9,104 nt of DNA, taken from positions 1-9,104 of the forward strand of contig JAYQON010000116.1 in the NCBI GenBank assembly GCA_038144835.1, given 5' to 3'. The DNA is from JALHOQ01 sp038144835. Lineage in GTDB: Bacteria > Bdellovibrionota > Bdellovibrionia > Bdellovibrionales > UBA1609. Under the pieces are notes generated by a model that saw only the letters and a program-made list of their open reading frames with translations, did no database searches and was not told where the DNA came from. Positions 1 through 6,245 of the stretch are shown piece after piece. The position numbers and the translations under genes were made by a program. Positions within the stretch are counted from its first letter, which is position 1, and the number at the start of each line of letters is the position of its first letter.

Positions 1-507
1 TCCCAGATCTTCGAGGATTTCCACGGCCGTAGTTTTATAATGAATATCGGGGTTGGCTGGGTTGGCATACTGATCCAAGATATGGGCGTTGGGTAATTCG
101 CGCTGCAGCTTCATGGCAACGCCAATATGACTTTCTGGTGAATGTGAGGGGGCTTCTGTTGGTGTTCTGATAATCTCAGCTCCGAGGGCTTCTAGGACCA
201 CTTGTTTTTCGCGGCTCATTTTCTTGGGCATTGTTATGATCACGCGGTAGCCAAAGACCGCGCCGGCCAGCGCAATACCAATTCCAGTATTGCCGCTAGT
301 GGGTTCAATTAAGGTGTCTCCACGTTTAATGCGTCCAGTTTGCTCAGCCTCAAGGACCATGTTGTACCCAATCCGGTCTTTGACCGAGCCACCTGGGTTG
401 AGAAATTCGCATTTTGCCCAAACGTTACAAGGTAAGTCTTTCGCCAGCCGATTTATTTTGACTAGTGGGGTGCGTCCGATGGCCTCGAGGATGTTGTTGA
501 ATTTCAC
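1..507 (-). CDS. Cystathionine beta-synthase / cysteine synthase family protein, N-terminal 169 residues (partial)
   Basis: This is a fold-type II PLP enzyme of the cysteine synthase/CBS family. It joins serine (or O-acetylserine) with homocysteine or sulfide in cytosolic sulfur amino-acid metabolism. The translation shows the N-terminal IGRTPLV stretch, the PLP-lysine motif GGSVKDR (Lys43) and the phosphate-binding loop EPTSGNTG (residues 68-75). The run SPESHIGVA and the later HILDQYANPANP resemble CBS more than CysK/CysM, so I favour cystathionine beta-synthase. It begins directly with the catalytic domain and lacks the heme-binding N-terminal extension of animal CBS. Whether a C-terminal CBS-domain pair follows cannot be seen because the gene leaves the window at position 1. 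The start is GTG at 507, preceded by the Shine-Dalgarno AAGGAG about 5 nt away (plus-strand complement near 513-518). The gene is divergent from feoA. Family assignment is secure; the exact substrate is inferred. Confidence 0.9.
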   Translation of the reverse strand, partial: MKFNNILEAIGRTPLVKINRLAKDLPCNVWAKCEFLNPGGSVKDRIGYNMVLEAEQTGRIKRGDTLIEPTSGNTGIGIALAGAVFGYRVIITMPKKMSREKQVVLEALGAEIIRTPTEAPSHSPESHIGVAMKLQRELPNAHILDQYANPANPDIHYKTTAVEILEDLG

Positions 508-639
508 TGTCTCTCCTTAAGTTGTTGCAAACACGTCTATTTGAAAAATGTATGTCGCCTGTGGGTCAATCTACTGGATCTCTTTTATCTATGGGATCTG
601 ACGTCGGTTGTGAAGTCGCAAGTGTTGTAAAAATCAACC

Positions 640-661
640 CCGAGATTGACAAAGGTCTCGG
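640..661 (-). promoter_or_regulatory. Short inverted repeat in the leader region of the CBS-like gene
   Basis: CCGAGA (640-645) and TCTCGG (656-661) form a 6-bp stem with a 10-nt loop. Read on the minus strand the stem is followed about 6-10 nt later by a run of five T (plus-strand aaaaa near 629-633). It could be a weak attenuator or terminator upstream of the CBS-like gene, or chance. The stem is short and the T-run is not adjacent, so support is low. Confidence 0.2.
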
Positions 662-680
662 AGTAAACGCCGCAAAGCGT

Positions 681-699
681 GATAAATACTTAGTTTATG
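681..699. promoter_or_regulatory. Weak Fur-box-like site upstream of feoA
   Basis: The stretch contains ATAAA and TTTAT as inverted arms (682-686 and 694-698) around position 690. By hand alignment it matches 10 of 19 positions of the classical Fur consensus GATAATGATAATCATTATC, all in the outer half-sites. Its position, about 120 nt upstream of the feoA start, fits iron-responsive control, which is usual for feo operons. The match is near what AT-rich sequence gives by chance, so this is only a candidate. Confidence 0.2.
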
Positions 700-819
700 G
701 AAGGTATAAGGGGCTATCTCGTAAAGGGGTGGGAGATCATTGTCAATTGAGTTTCAGGACGCGACGGTTTGCTGAAAAGCCTTTTAATTTTTTACCTTTG
801 CGAATAGCTTTCAAGGTAG

Positions 820-1041
820 ATGAGAACCTTAACACAAGCCCCTTTCTTAGAATCCCTGACCATCTCCGATGTCATCGGCGAGCCCAGTCTGACCAGACGC
901 CTGCGCGAGATGGGATTTCATTCTGGTTGTGTTATCCGTATTCTTGGGCGCGCTCCTTTCAACGGACCCTTTGTAGTTCAGTTGCACGATAGCGTTCTGG
1001 CTTTGCGTCGAGCAGAGGCAGAATGTCTGCAAATCAAATAA
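820..1041 (+). CDS. feoA: Ferrous iron transport protein A (FeoA), SH3-like
   Basis: A 73-residue cytosolic protein of normal FeoA length (about 75). FeoA is a small SH3-fold partner that binds and modulates the FeoB membrane transporter. Recognisable features are the LREMGF signature (residues 29-34), then GCVIRILGRAPFNGPFVVQL and the C-terminal ALRRAEAECLQI typical of the family. A TAG stop sits immediately before the ATG in the same frame, which fixes the start at 820 or later. The Shine-Dalgarno AAGGT (813-817) is unusually close to the ATG. The gene overlaps feoB by 19 nt, so the two are almost surely one transcript with coupled translation. Confidence 0.92.
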   Translation: MRTLTQAPFLESLTISDVIGEPSLTRRLREMGFHSGCVIRILGRAPFNGPFVVQLHDSVLALRRAEAECLQIK

Positions 1042-2906
1042 TTCCTACGGTTGCCTTGGTTGGATCACCCAACTCGGGCAAGACCACACTTTTCAACTGG
1101 CTCACGGGCTCCAAATTTAAGACTGTCAACTATGCTGGCAGTACTGTGGATACTCATCGCGGCAAAAGCCTTGGGCTTTACGGTGATTCCATACAAGTTT
1201 TAGATACTCCGGGTATTTATAGCTTGCAGCCTCATGGCCGTGATGAGGAAGTCACGCTCGACACCCTGACGACTGAGGCTGACCTAGGGGCTGTCGTGGT
1301 TGTTGTTGATGGGACTCAGCTGAATCGTCAGCTTTATCTTGTGCGCCAGATTCAAGCACTCGGTATTCCCATGGTGATTGTAGTTACCATGATGGATTTG
1401 GTGAAAGGCGCGGGACGCCGCTTAGATCTGGAAAAATTGAGTGAGCTTACGGAAGCACCAGTTGTGGCTGTTGACGGCCGCTTGGGTGGGGGTGTGGCCG
1501 ATGTGGTGAGTTCGGCGCGAAGTATGGCTTTGTCTTTGCGCTCACGCACGGGACCGAAGCGGCTCGATTGGGATGATCAACGGATTGAGAAGGAAGTCGC
1601 GGTGGCCGAGGCATGGACGCGCGAGGTAGTCTTTAAGGCGCCGAATAGAGATTCAATGGATCACCTACGCCGGCTGGACGCGATTTTTCTGCATCCTTTT
1701 TGGGGAATTTTCGCATTTGTTTTGATTATGGGGACCCTGTTTTCATCGATATTTTGGGCGTCTTCTCCAATGATGGACGCCATTGACACAGGCTTTGGTT
1801 GGCTCTCTGCCTTTTTTAAGGACATGCTTGGAGCTTCTCTGGTGGCTGACTTTGTATCGGATGGAATCATTGCCGGTGTTGGGTCAGTGTTGGTCTTTGT
1901 GCCACAAATTTTTATATTGTTTGTGGGTCTAACCTTATTGGAAGATTCAGGGTACTTGGCACGGGCGGCGACGATTGTAGATCGTCCATTAAATAAAATA
2001 GGTTTAAGTGGGCGTGCGTTCGTGCCGATTTTATCAGGCTTTGCTTGTGCCGTACCGGCTATCATGGCTACGCGAAACCTTCGCTCGACACGTGAGCGAT
2101 GGATCACTGTATTCATTCTACCATTTATGACGTGCTCGGCGCGACTGCCTGTCTATACTCTGCTGTTGACCTTTTTGTTTGCCGGAGCAAGTGCATGGAA
2201 AGCCGGTTTGGCTTTGACCGGGCTATATTTGGGTGGCCTATGCGTGGGAGGAATAGCTGCTGGAGTGTTGAATCGGATTTTGAAAAATACCGGAGAGAGC
2301 CATTTTTTAATGGAGTTGCCAGTGTATCGTTGGCCTAAGCCAAGTTTTACTGTCCGCATTGCTCTTCGCCGTACTTATTCTTATGTGCGAAAGGCTGGGC
2401 CCACGATATTTGTATTTACACTTTTGCTTTGGATTGGAACTCACATTCCTTATTCACCTGAAGCTACTGATGCTCAACGCTTGGAGCAGAGTCTTGTTGG
2501 GCGTACAGGGCAAATTTTAGAACCTATCTTTGAACCCATGGGGCTGGATTGGCGTGCAGGGTTGGGGATTTTATCAGCTTTTGTTGCGCGTGAAGTGTTT
2601 GTCTCTGCCCTGGCTGTGATTTTTAGTATTGTCGAAACTGATGCTGAATCGTTGCAATCATCATTAATTGGCAATTTACGTCAGGCGACGATGCCGGATG
2701 GTTCACCTGTCTTTACCCTATCTTCCGTCGTTGGCCTTTTGGTTTTTTTCATGATTGCGCTTCAGTGTTTATCAACTACCGGAGTCACCTGGCGTGAGAT
2801 GGGTTCTGCTCGCTTTGCTGTGGTTCAGTTGTTGGCGCTTAACACCTTGGCGTATTTACTGGCTGTGGCGGCGGTGCAGGGTTTACGTGCCATCGGTATC
2901 GTGTAA
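1023..2906 (+). CDS. feoB: Ferrous iron transporter B (FeoB), GTPase-permease with variant G4 motif
   Basis: This 627-residue inner-membrane protein imports Fe(II), using an N-terminal GTP-binding domain fused to a polytopic permease. The G1 loop is GSPNSGKTT (14-22), the switch region includes NYAGSTVD (36-43), and G3 is DTPG (61-64). G4 reads TMMD (122-125), where most FeoB proteins have NMxD, so the base-contacting Asn is Thr. The membrane half starts near residue 225. It carries LLEDSGYLARAA (305-316), the first gate with SGFACAVP (338-345) and FMTCSARLPVY (368-378), the second gate with AREVFVSA (522-529), and QCLST (581-585). The conserved gate cysteines 342, 371 and 582 are present. 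It is shorter than the 773-residue E. coli protein but both gates are complete. No feoC follows. A GAGG Shine-Dalgarno lies within the feoA coding sequence just before the ATG. Confidence 0.96.
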   Translation: MSANQIIPTVALVGSPNSGKTTLFNWLTGSKFKTVNYAGSTVDTHRGKSLGLYGDSIQVLDTPGIYSLQPHGRDEEVTLDTLTTEADLGAVVVVVDGTQLNRQLYLVRQIQALGIPMVIVVTMMDLVKGAGRRLDLEKLSELTEAPVVAVDGRLGGGVADVVSSARSMALSLRSRTGPKRLDWDDQRIEKEVAVAEAWTREVVFKAPNRDSMDHLRRLDAIFLHPFWGIFAFVLIMGTLFSSIFWASSPMMDAIDTGFGWLSAFFKDMLGASLVADFVSDGIIAGVGSVLVFVPQIFILFVGLTLLEDSGYLARAATIVDRPLNKIGLSGRAFVPILSGFACAVPAIMATRNLRSTRERWITVFILPFMTCSARLPVYTLLLTFLFAGASAWKAGLALTGLYLGGLCVGGIAAGVLNRILKNTGESHFLMELPVYRWPKPSFTVRIALRRTYSYVRKAGPTIFVFTLLLWIGTHIPYSPEATDAQRLEQSLVGRTGQILEPIFEPMGLDWRAGLGILSAFVAREVFVSALAVIFSIVETDAESLQSSLIGNLRQATMPDGSPVFTLSSVVGLLVFFMIALQCLSTTGVTWREMGSARFAVVQLLALNTLAYLLAVAAVQGLRAIGIV

Positions 2907-2918
2907 AAACATGGGAGT

Positions 2919-3317
2919 TTATTTCATTTGCTTTAGATCGTTGAGATCTTTTTGCATTTCATTCGCCCATACCTCAATTTCTGCATATTGGTCGACGCAC
3001 GCTCTACCATCGCCCCCGACCTTGCTCATGGTTGGGAAAAAGTCTTCGTTTAATTTTTTGATTTCGCGCTCATAGTCGACAATCAGTTCGTTGATGGCGC
3101 GAACTTTCTCTGCTGATTTTTTAACTTTCTCAAGGCGGTAAAATTCTTTGTTCAGCCGGGCAAAACATGTCTCTGCGGCCTGAGATAGGCTCTCGCAAAT
3201 ATCGTCATCAGCTTCCAGAACGCTCCTTAAGCTCACACACTCAACCTTGGCTAAAGCTGAATGGCTTAACAGAAGACAGGCCAAACTAAAGAGGGCTTTC
3301 AAACAATATATTTTCAT
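2919..3317 (-). CDS. Small exported helical protein with four cysteines, unknown function
   Basis: I do not recognise a family. The 132-residue product starts with a clear signal peptide (MKIYCLKAL, hydrophobic core to about residue 20, cleavage after the SALA at 20-23), so it should be periplasmic or secreted. The mature part is charged and probably mostly helical. Residues 50-93 have a heptad-like pattern with many Lys and Glu that could form a short coiled coil. Four cysteines remain (27, 41, 51, 107), enough for two disulfides. The ATG at 3317 overlaps the TGA stop of the upstream peptidase gene (ATGA), implying translational coupling, with AGAGG as ribosome-binding site inside the upstream gene. 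An in-frame TTG at 3335 is possible but would spoil the signal peptide. Coupling suggests it works with the peptidase, perhaps as partner or inhibitor; that is inference. Confidence 0.75.
   Translation of the reverse strand: MKIYCLKALFSLACLLLSHSALAKVECVSLRSVLEADDDICESLSQAAETCFARLNKEFYRLEKVKKSAEKVRAINELIVDYEREIKKLNEDFFPTMSKVGGDGRACVDQYAEIEVWANEMQKDLNDLKQMK
2935..2953 (+). terminator. Weak candidate terminator downstream of feoB
   Basis: AGATC (2935-2939), loop GTTGA, then GATCT (2945-2949) running into further T to 2953. The stem is only 5 bp and not GC-rich, so as an intrinsic terminator it is weak. It begins 29 nt after the feoB stop and lies inside the 3' end of the convergent minus-strand gene, which starts only 12 bp past feoB. 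Readthrough past this point is plausible. Confidence 0.3.
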
Positions 3318-3901
3318 CTTGCAACCTCTGACCAAAATGTTTCAGCCCATGGCTTGGGGGTGGCGTAGTTACGTCGTCGCGAGGAACGAGACCGGCCTTG
3401 CTCATTCCAGTCCCCACCGCGGCCAGAGCGATTATAGTCGCGAACTTTTTGGGCGCGCTTTTGGCTCTTTGCACGAGCTTGGGCGGCTGAAGCTGCGGTA
3501 CCACACCTCGTTTGTACATGACAATGACCATGATGGTAATAAGGGCATACAGGGGGAAACCCAATTCTTTGCAAGTAGCCTGAATTACAATTTCTGGGGG
3601 ATACAATAAGGTCAATGGCCTGTCCGCTCATATGAGCGGACCTTTTTGCTGGAAAGTAGCCACATTGTCTCAGAAGGGCATTATATTGTGGAGATCGGCA
3701 GCAGCTGGTGACTCGTATTCCCTGTTTAATAGCTTGCTCAGCTGCGGCCCAAAGCCGTGCTTCCACAGTGCAGGCGTTGTCCATAGTTCGTTGACATCCT
3801 CGGCCACACTTTTTTGCTACGGCTGAATCAGGGGTTGTACAGAGTCCGATAAGCAAAAAAGTCGCAATAAGAAAAAAGGCTTGGTTTTGAGTTTGTCGCA
3901 T
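3314..3901 (-). CDS. Exported, cysteine-rich M15-type zinc peptidase (D-alanyl-D-alanine carboxypeptidase/endopeptidase-like)
   Basis: The 195-residue product has a signal peptide (hydrophobic residues 8-20, cleavage after the SAVA at 26-29) and an M15-like catalytic core. The core shows VTSCCRS (64-70, usually VTSGYRS), SAHMSGQAIDL (88-98, matching SxHxxGxAxD) and GHCHV (125-129). Predicted zinc ligands are His90, Asp97 and His128. Enzymes of this family cut D-Ala bonds in peptidoglycan stem peptides, so a periplasmic or secreted cell-wall hydrolase is likely. The mature protein has ten cysteines (32, 36, 44, 67, 68, 80, 105, 119, 127, 133), unusual for the family. After residue 134 comes a low-complexity, strongly basic tail rich in Arg, Ser and Gly (for example RSRSSRRR). 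Cys21 is not in a lipobox. I chose the ATG at 3901 because it places the signal peptide at the N-terminus; an in-frame GTG at 3943 would add 14 residues. Neither has a strong Shine-Dalgarno. Confidence 0.82.
   Translation of the reverse strand: MRQTQNQAFFLIATFLLIGLCTTPDSAVAKKCGRGCQRTMDNACTVEARLWAAAEQAIKQGIRVTSCCRSPQYNALLRQCGYFPAKRSAHMSGQAIDLIVSPRNCNSGYLQRIGFPPVCPYYHHGHCHVQTRCGTAASAAQARAKSQKRAQKVRDYNRSGRGGDWNEQGRSRSSRRRNYATPKPWAETFWSEVAR
3622..3647 (+). terminator. Perfect 20-bp palindrome with T-run: candidate antisense intrinsic terminator inside the peptidase gene
   Basis: GTCCGCTCATATGAGCGGAC (3622-3641) is a perfect inverted repeat and is followed on the plus strand by CTTTTT (3642-3647). 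The stem is GC-rich at its base and ends in a T-run, which is the form of an intrinsic terminator for plus-strand RNA, although the effective loop is very small. On the minus strand the same bases encode Ser88-Gly93 of the M15 peptidase, including zinc ligand His90. It could stop plus-strand transcription that reads past feoB. A coding coincidence is the main alternative. Confidence 0.45.
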
Positions 3902-3986
3902 TGACTGTATGGGATGGAAGAACCATTCCAGCTCAAAACCCACTAAGTTTGGCTATAGAATTAAAAAACTGACGAATCTCTAGAGC

Positions 3987-4027
3987 CCTAGACGTCTGTC
4001 AATTTTATAGACAACAGATCGCCTAGG
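3987..4027 (-). terminator. Long imperfect hairpin just downstream of yhhQ
   Basis: CCTAGACGTCTGT (3987-3999) pairs with ACAGATCGCCTAGG (4014-4027) with one mismatch and one bulged base around a 14-nt loop. It begins 15 nt beyond the yhhQ stop codon in that gene's direction. It may end the yhhQ transcript or protect its 3' end. A canonical adjacent T-run is missing; the nearest, six T on the minus strand, is about 18 nt farther on (plus-strand 3963-3968). Protein binding at this inverted repeat, upstream of the peptidase gene, is the alternative. Confidence 0.45.
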
Positions 4028-4041
4028 TCAGGTCAAAATAT

Positions 4042-4764
4042 CTATTTGCGCAAACTGCTTCGAGCGGCTTCGTCCATCAAGTGCTCTGCCTCGCGTCCCA
4101 GAATTTTATCGATAACGCCATGTCCAGCATAGATCATCGGAGTTAGAAGAACGGCTATCATCAGCTTATAGCCGTAGTTGGAGCTGGATGTGAGCAGGTA
4201 TTGTTCGAGAGTCATTGGAGCTTGTCCTTGATTCAAAAAACCCAACAGTCCCGGCAGATAAAAAGCAATTCCCATAATTACAAATGTATCAATCAATTGC
4301 GAGACTGCTGTAGATCCAGTAGCACGCAGCCAAAGCAGACGACCTTGCGTTTTTGATCGAACCATCCAGAAAACAAAAACATCGACAAGCTGTGACACCA
4401 TGAAGGCGATAATGCTGCCAAAGATGATCCACAATGATTGGCCAAACACGTTATTAAAGCTTTCATCTTTTACGGGCGAGAAACTGGCCGCAGGTATTTG
4501 CATGCCAATAAATAGTACCGCAAAAGCATAGAGCACCAGAGCAACAGTGAATAAGGTTAGACGTCGAACACCGTCACGTCCGAAATATTCATTAATTAAA
4601 TCAGTGGTTATAAAGACCACTGGCCAAGGAATGACACCCATGCTGAAAGTGGCTGGACCAATCTGGATAAGCTTGCCGCCTATCAGTTCACCAAGGATTG
4701 CGTTGGTGATGAAAATGCCAGACAAAATAAGATATATAAATTCACGTTTCTGTTTGGGCGACAT
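4042..4764 (-). CDS. yhhQ: Queuosine precursor transporter, YhhQ family
   Basis: A 240-residue polytopic inner-membrane protein of the YhhQ (DUF165, QPTR) family, whose characterised members take up queuosine precursors such as preQ0 or preQ1 for tRNA modification. Family hallmarks are the N-terminal helix with GELIGGKLI (25-33), the TTDLINEYFGR motif (53-63), IIFGSIIAFMVSQLVDVF (113-130) and GSTAVSQLIDT (150-160). About six hydrophobic segments can be picked out. Length is usual for the family. The ATG at 4764 has a good Shine-Dalgarno, AAGGA, 7 nt upstream on the minus strand. The gene stands alone and is divergent from the TolC-like gene across only 45 bp. I looked for a preQ1 riboswitch in that space and saw no convincing one. 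Confidence 0.92.
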   Translation of the reverse strand: MSPKQKREFIYLILSGIFITNAILGELIGGKLIQIGPATFSMGVIPWPVVFITTDLINEYFGRDGVRRLTLFTVALVLYAFAVLFIGMQIPAASFSPVKDESFNNVFGQSLWIIFGSIIAFMVSQLVDVFVFWMVRSKTQGRLLWLRATGSTAVSQLIDTFVIMGIAFYLPGLLGFLNQGQAPMTLEQYLLTSSSNYGYKLMIAVLLTPMIYAGHGVIDKILGREAEHLMDEAARSSLRK

Positions 4765-4770
4765 TCAAGT

Positions 4771-4806
4771 ATCCTTATCATAATCATTTAACCGTAGCCA
4801 AGGTTC
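4771..4806. promoter_or_regulatory. Short divergent regulatory region between yhhQ and the TolC-like gene
   Basis: The 45-bp gap carries an AT-rich core (4775-4790) that could serve as -10 material on either strand: CATAAT on plus at 4779-4784 and TATGAT on minus. Neither has a good -35 partner. The same core matches 11 of 19 Fur consensus positions by hand alignment. AACC (4790-4793) and GGTT (4802-4805) can form a 4-bp hairpin that includes the AAGG ribosome-binding site (4800-4803) of the TolC-like gene. All of these are weak. Confidence 0.25.
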
Positions 4807-4809
4807 ATC

Positions 4810-6171
4810 ATGACTCATTCTTTGAGGGTTTTGCTTATCCTTATGACATTGATCGCTGCTTGGCGACTTGAGGCCCAGGACGACGACGCACCAAAACCAG
4901 TGGAGGGAAATCCTCAGAGGCCATCAATTTACTCACGTTCTCTGCCTCGGTTGCTTGACTTAGCCGAGCAGAACTCTCCCGCAATAAAAATGGCTCGTTA
5001 CCATCTCGCTGTGGCGGAGAGAGAAAAAGACAACGCTTTCTGGCGTTTTTTTCCTACCTTGGATCTCGAGGGAAAACATGGTTACTCCGACGGCGATCCG
5101 CGCAGTCGTGAGACCACGGCACTTTCAGAACTGAATTTAGTTATGAAGCAAAGTCTCTATGATCCAGACAAAAGTGCGACATGGTCTCGCTATCGTTTGC
5201 ATCTAGCTCGCTACGAAAGGGCCCAACTGGAGTATAGGTATCAGCGTGATGAGCAGTTGTTGCGTGTCTCACAAGCCTATCTGGATTGGTCTGCTTCACT
5301 TCAACAGCGCGAAATTGATGAAAATAAGAGAGATCTTTTGCGTCGCCAGTTCAATGTTTTGGATGCGCAGTATAAACAAGGTTTGAAAACAAAGCGCGAT
5401 GTTTTGCGTATTGAAACCGAGATCAAACGCCTGGAAATGGACGTCCTGGGCAGAGATCATGAGGTCGATCTCAATTTTCAAAAACTGGCCTCGCATGTCG
5501 GAATGACTCAGAAAGATCTGGAAAGTTACAAGATCGAAGGCGAGGAGGCTAAGCCTTATGGCATTATTGGTTCGGATGCGGAGGAATTAAAAGCGTCAAA
5601 TCATCTTCGCGCCAAGATCTTCGAACGTCTTGAAGAGGAAAAATCCCAAGAGACCGCTTTTGCACGTCTTGATTACTGGCCTAAGCTCACATTTGAAAGT
5701 GAAGTCAAATACCATAACCGTGATTACATTGATGCTACAGCTCGCTGGGAGGAAAACCAGGTATGGTCTTGGTCAGCGCTGCTTGTTCTGCGTTACAACC
5801 TCTGGGACTTTGGTGTGCGACGCAGAGATTTACAAATTGCTACGATTAAGCAAAGCTATCTTGTTGAGGACAACAGGCAAAAGTTATTTGATCTCACCAA
5901 TGAATTGCGTGAAGTCTACCTCAGGCTGCGTGAATTTCGTGAGCATGTCAAAACCACGCGTGAGTTGTTGGTTTTGGAACAGCAAAGTTATTCTATACTC
6001 GAAGCTGAATACCGTAATGGGCGTACGTCTTATCTAGATCTCATTACCAACCTGAACTCACTGATTGATGCGCGCTCTAAGTTTATGTCCTCGTATTTCG
6101 GTTTTAAAAAGCAGCAAGTTGTTTACTCTTTTCACAAAGGCGATCTTTACGAGCATCTAAAGCAAAAATAG
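4810..6171 (+). CDS. TolC-family outer-membrane efflux protein
   Basis: A 453-residue outer-membrane protein of the TolC/OEP superfamily, whose trimers form a beta-barrel and periplasmic helical tunnel for type I secretion or tripartite efflux pumps. It has a signal peptide with likely cleavage after Ala22. Two repeats of long amphipathic helices follow, about 45-230 and 255-450. Typical signs are the opening LPRLLDLAEQNSPAIKMAR, FFPTLDLEG (60s to 80s), YWPKLTFESEV in the second repeat, YNLWDFGVRRRD, and the closing EYRNGRTSYLDLITNLNSLIDARSK region. Length and layout are normal. The AAGG ribosome-binding site lies 6 nt before the ATG. No membrane-fusion protein or pump gene is next to it; the next gene encodes an exported HMA protein, so an orphan channel or a metal-related role are both possible. 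Substrate is not determinable from this window. Confidence 0.9.
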   Translation: MTHSLRVLLILMTLIAAWRLEAQDDDAPKPVEGNPQRPSIYSRSLPRLLDLAEQNSPAIKMARYHLAVAEREKDNAFWRFFPTLDLEGKHGYSDGDPRSRETTALSELNLVMKQSLYDPDKSATWSRYRLHLARYERAQLEYRYQRDEQLLRVSQAYLDWSASLQQREIDENKRDLLRRQFNVLDAQYKQGLKTKRDVLRIETEIKRLEMDVLGRDHEVDLNFQKLASHVGMTQKDLESYKIEGEEAKPYGIIGSDAEELKASNHLRAKIFERLEEEKSQETAFARLDYWPKLTFESEVKYHNRDYIDATARWEENQVWSWSALLVLRYNLWDFGVRRRDLQIATIKQSYLVEDNRQKLFDLTNELREVYLRLREFREHVKTTRELLVLEQQSYSILEAEYRNGRTSYLDLITNLNSLIDARSKFMSSYFGFKKQQVVYSFHKGDLYEHLKQK

Positions 6172-6230
6172 GGTTGCTCGTTGATGATTTTAGTGGTCGA
6201 TGCTAGCGTTAAGATTCAAATCACTTCAAC

Positions 6231-6236
6231 AAAGGA
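6231..6236 (+). promoter_or_regulatory. Ribosome-binding site that fixes the start of the HMA gene
   Basis: AAAGGA at 6231-6236 directly abuts an in-frame ATG at 6237 but lies 9 nt before the ATG at 6246. The spacing selects 6246 as the true start, and this also gives the cleaner signal peptide. Confidence 0.7.
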
Positions 6237-6245
6237 ATGATTTTT

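Larger units (their letters stand above)
508..819. other. Divergent intergenic region between the CBS-like gene and feoA
   Basis: These 312 bases separate two divergently transcribed genes and must hold both promoters. I see no convincing protein-coding ORF: a plus-strand open frame crosses it, but it runs on out of frame into feoA and its translation looks like nothing recognisable. A -10-like TTTAAT lies at 783-788 upstream of feoA but has no good -35 partner. TTGTCA at 740-745 is a -35-like hexamer without a matching -10. Weak operator and hairpin candidates are listed separately. No riboswitch was recognised. Confidence 0.6.

Noticed and set aside
522..992. Open reading frame of 156 codons on the plus strand across the CBS-feoA spacer
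   Set aside because: It starts in non-coding spacer, overlaps feoA in another frame, and its translation has no recognisable pattern; feoA is the real gene.
1661..2116. 151-codon minus-strand open frame inside feoB
   Set aside because: It is antisense to well conserved FeoB membrane-domain sequence and reads as a shadow of its codon pattern.
3247..3609. 120-codon plus-strand open frame opposite the peptidase and its partner
   Set aside because: The minus strand carries clear signal peptides, zinc motifs and an ATGA junction; the plus frame shows no family features and no ribosome-binding site.
3839..3841. Cys21 of the M15 peptidase as a lipoprotein acylation site
   Set aside because: The residue before it is Leu, not Gly, Ala or Ser, so there is no lipobox; a SAVA cleavage site a few residues later fits an ordinary signal peptide.
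4765..4809. preQ1 riboswitch upstream of yhhQ
   Set aside because: The spacer has only a 4-bp AACC/GGTT hairpin and lacks the C-rich loop and A-rich tail pairing expected of a preQ1-I aptamer.
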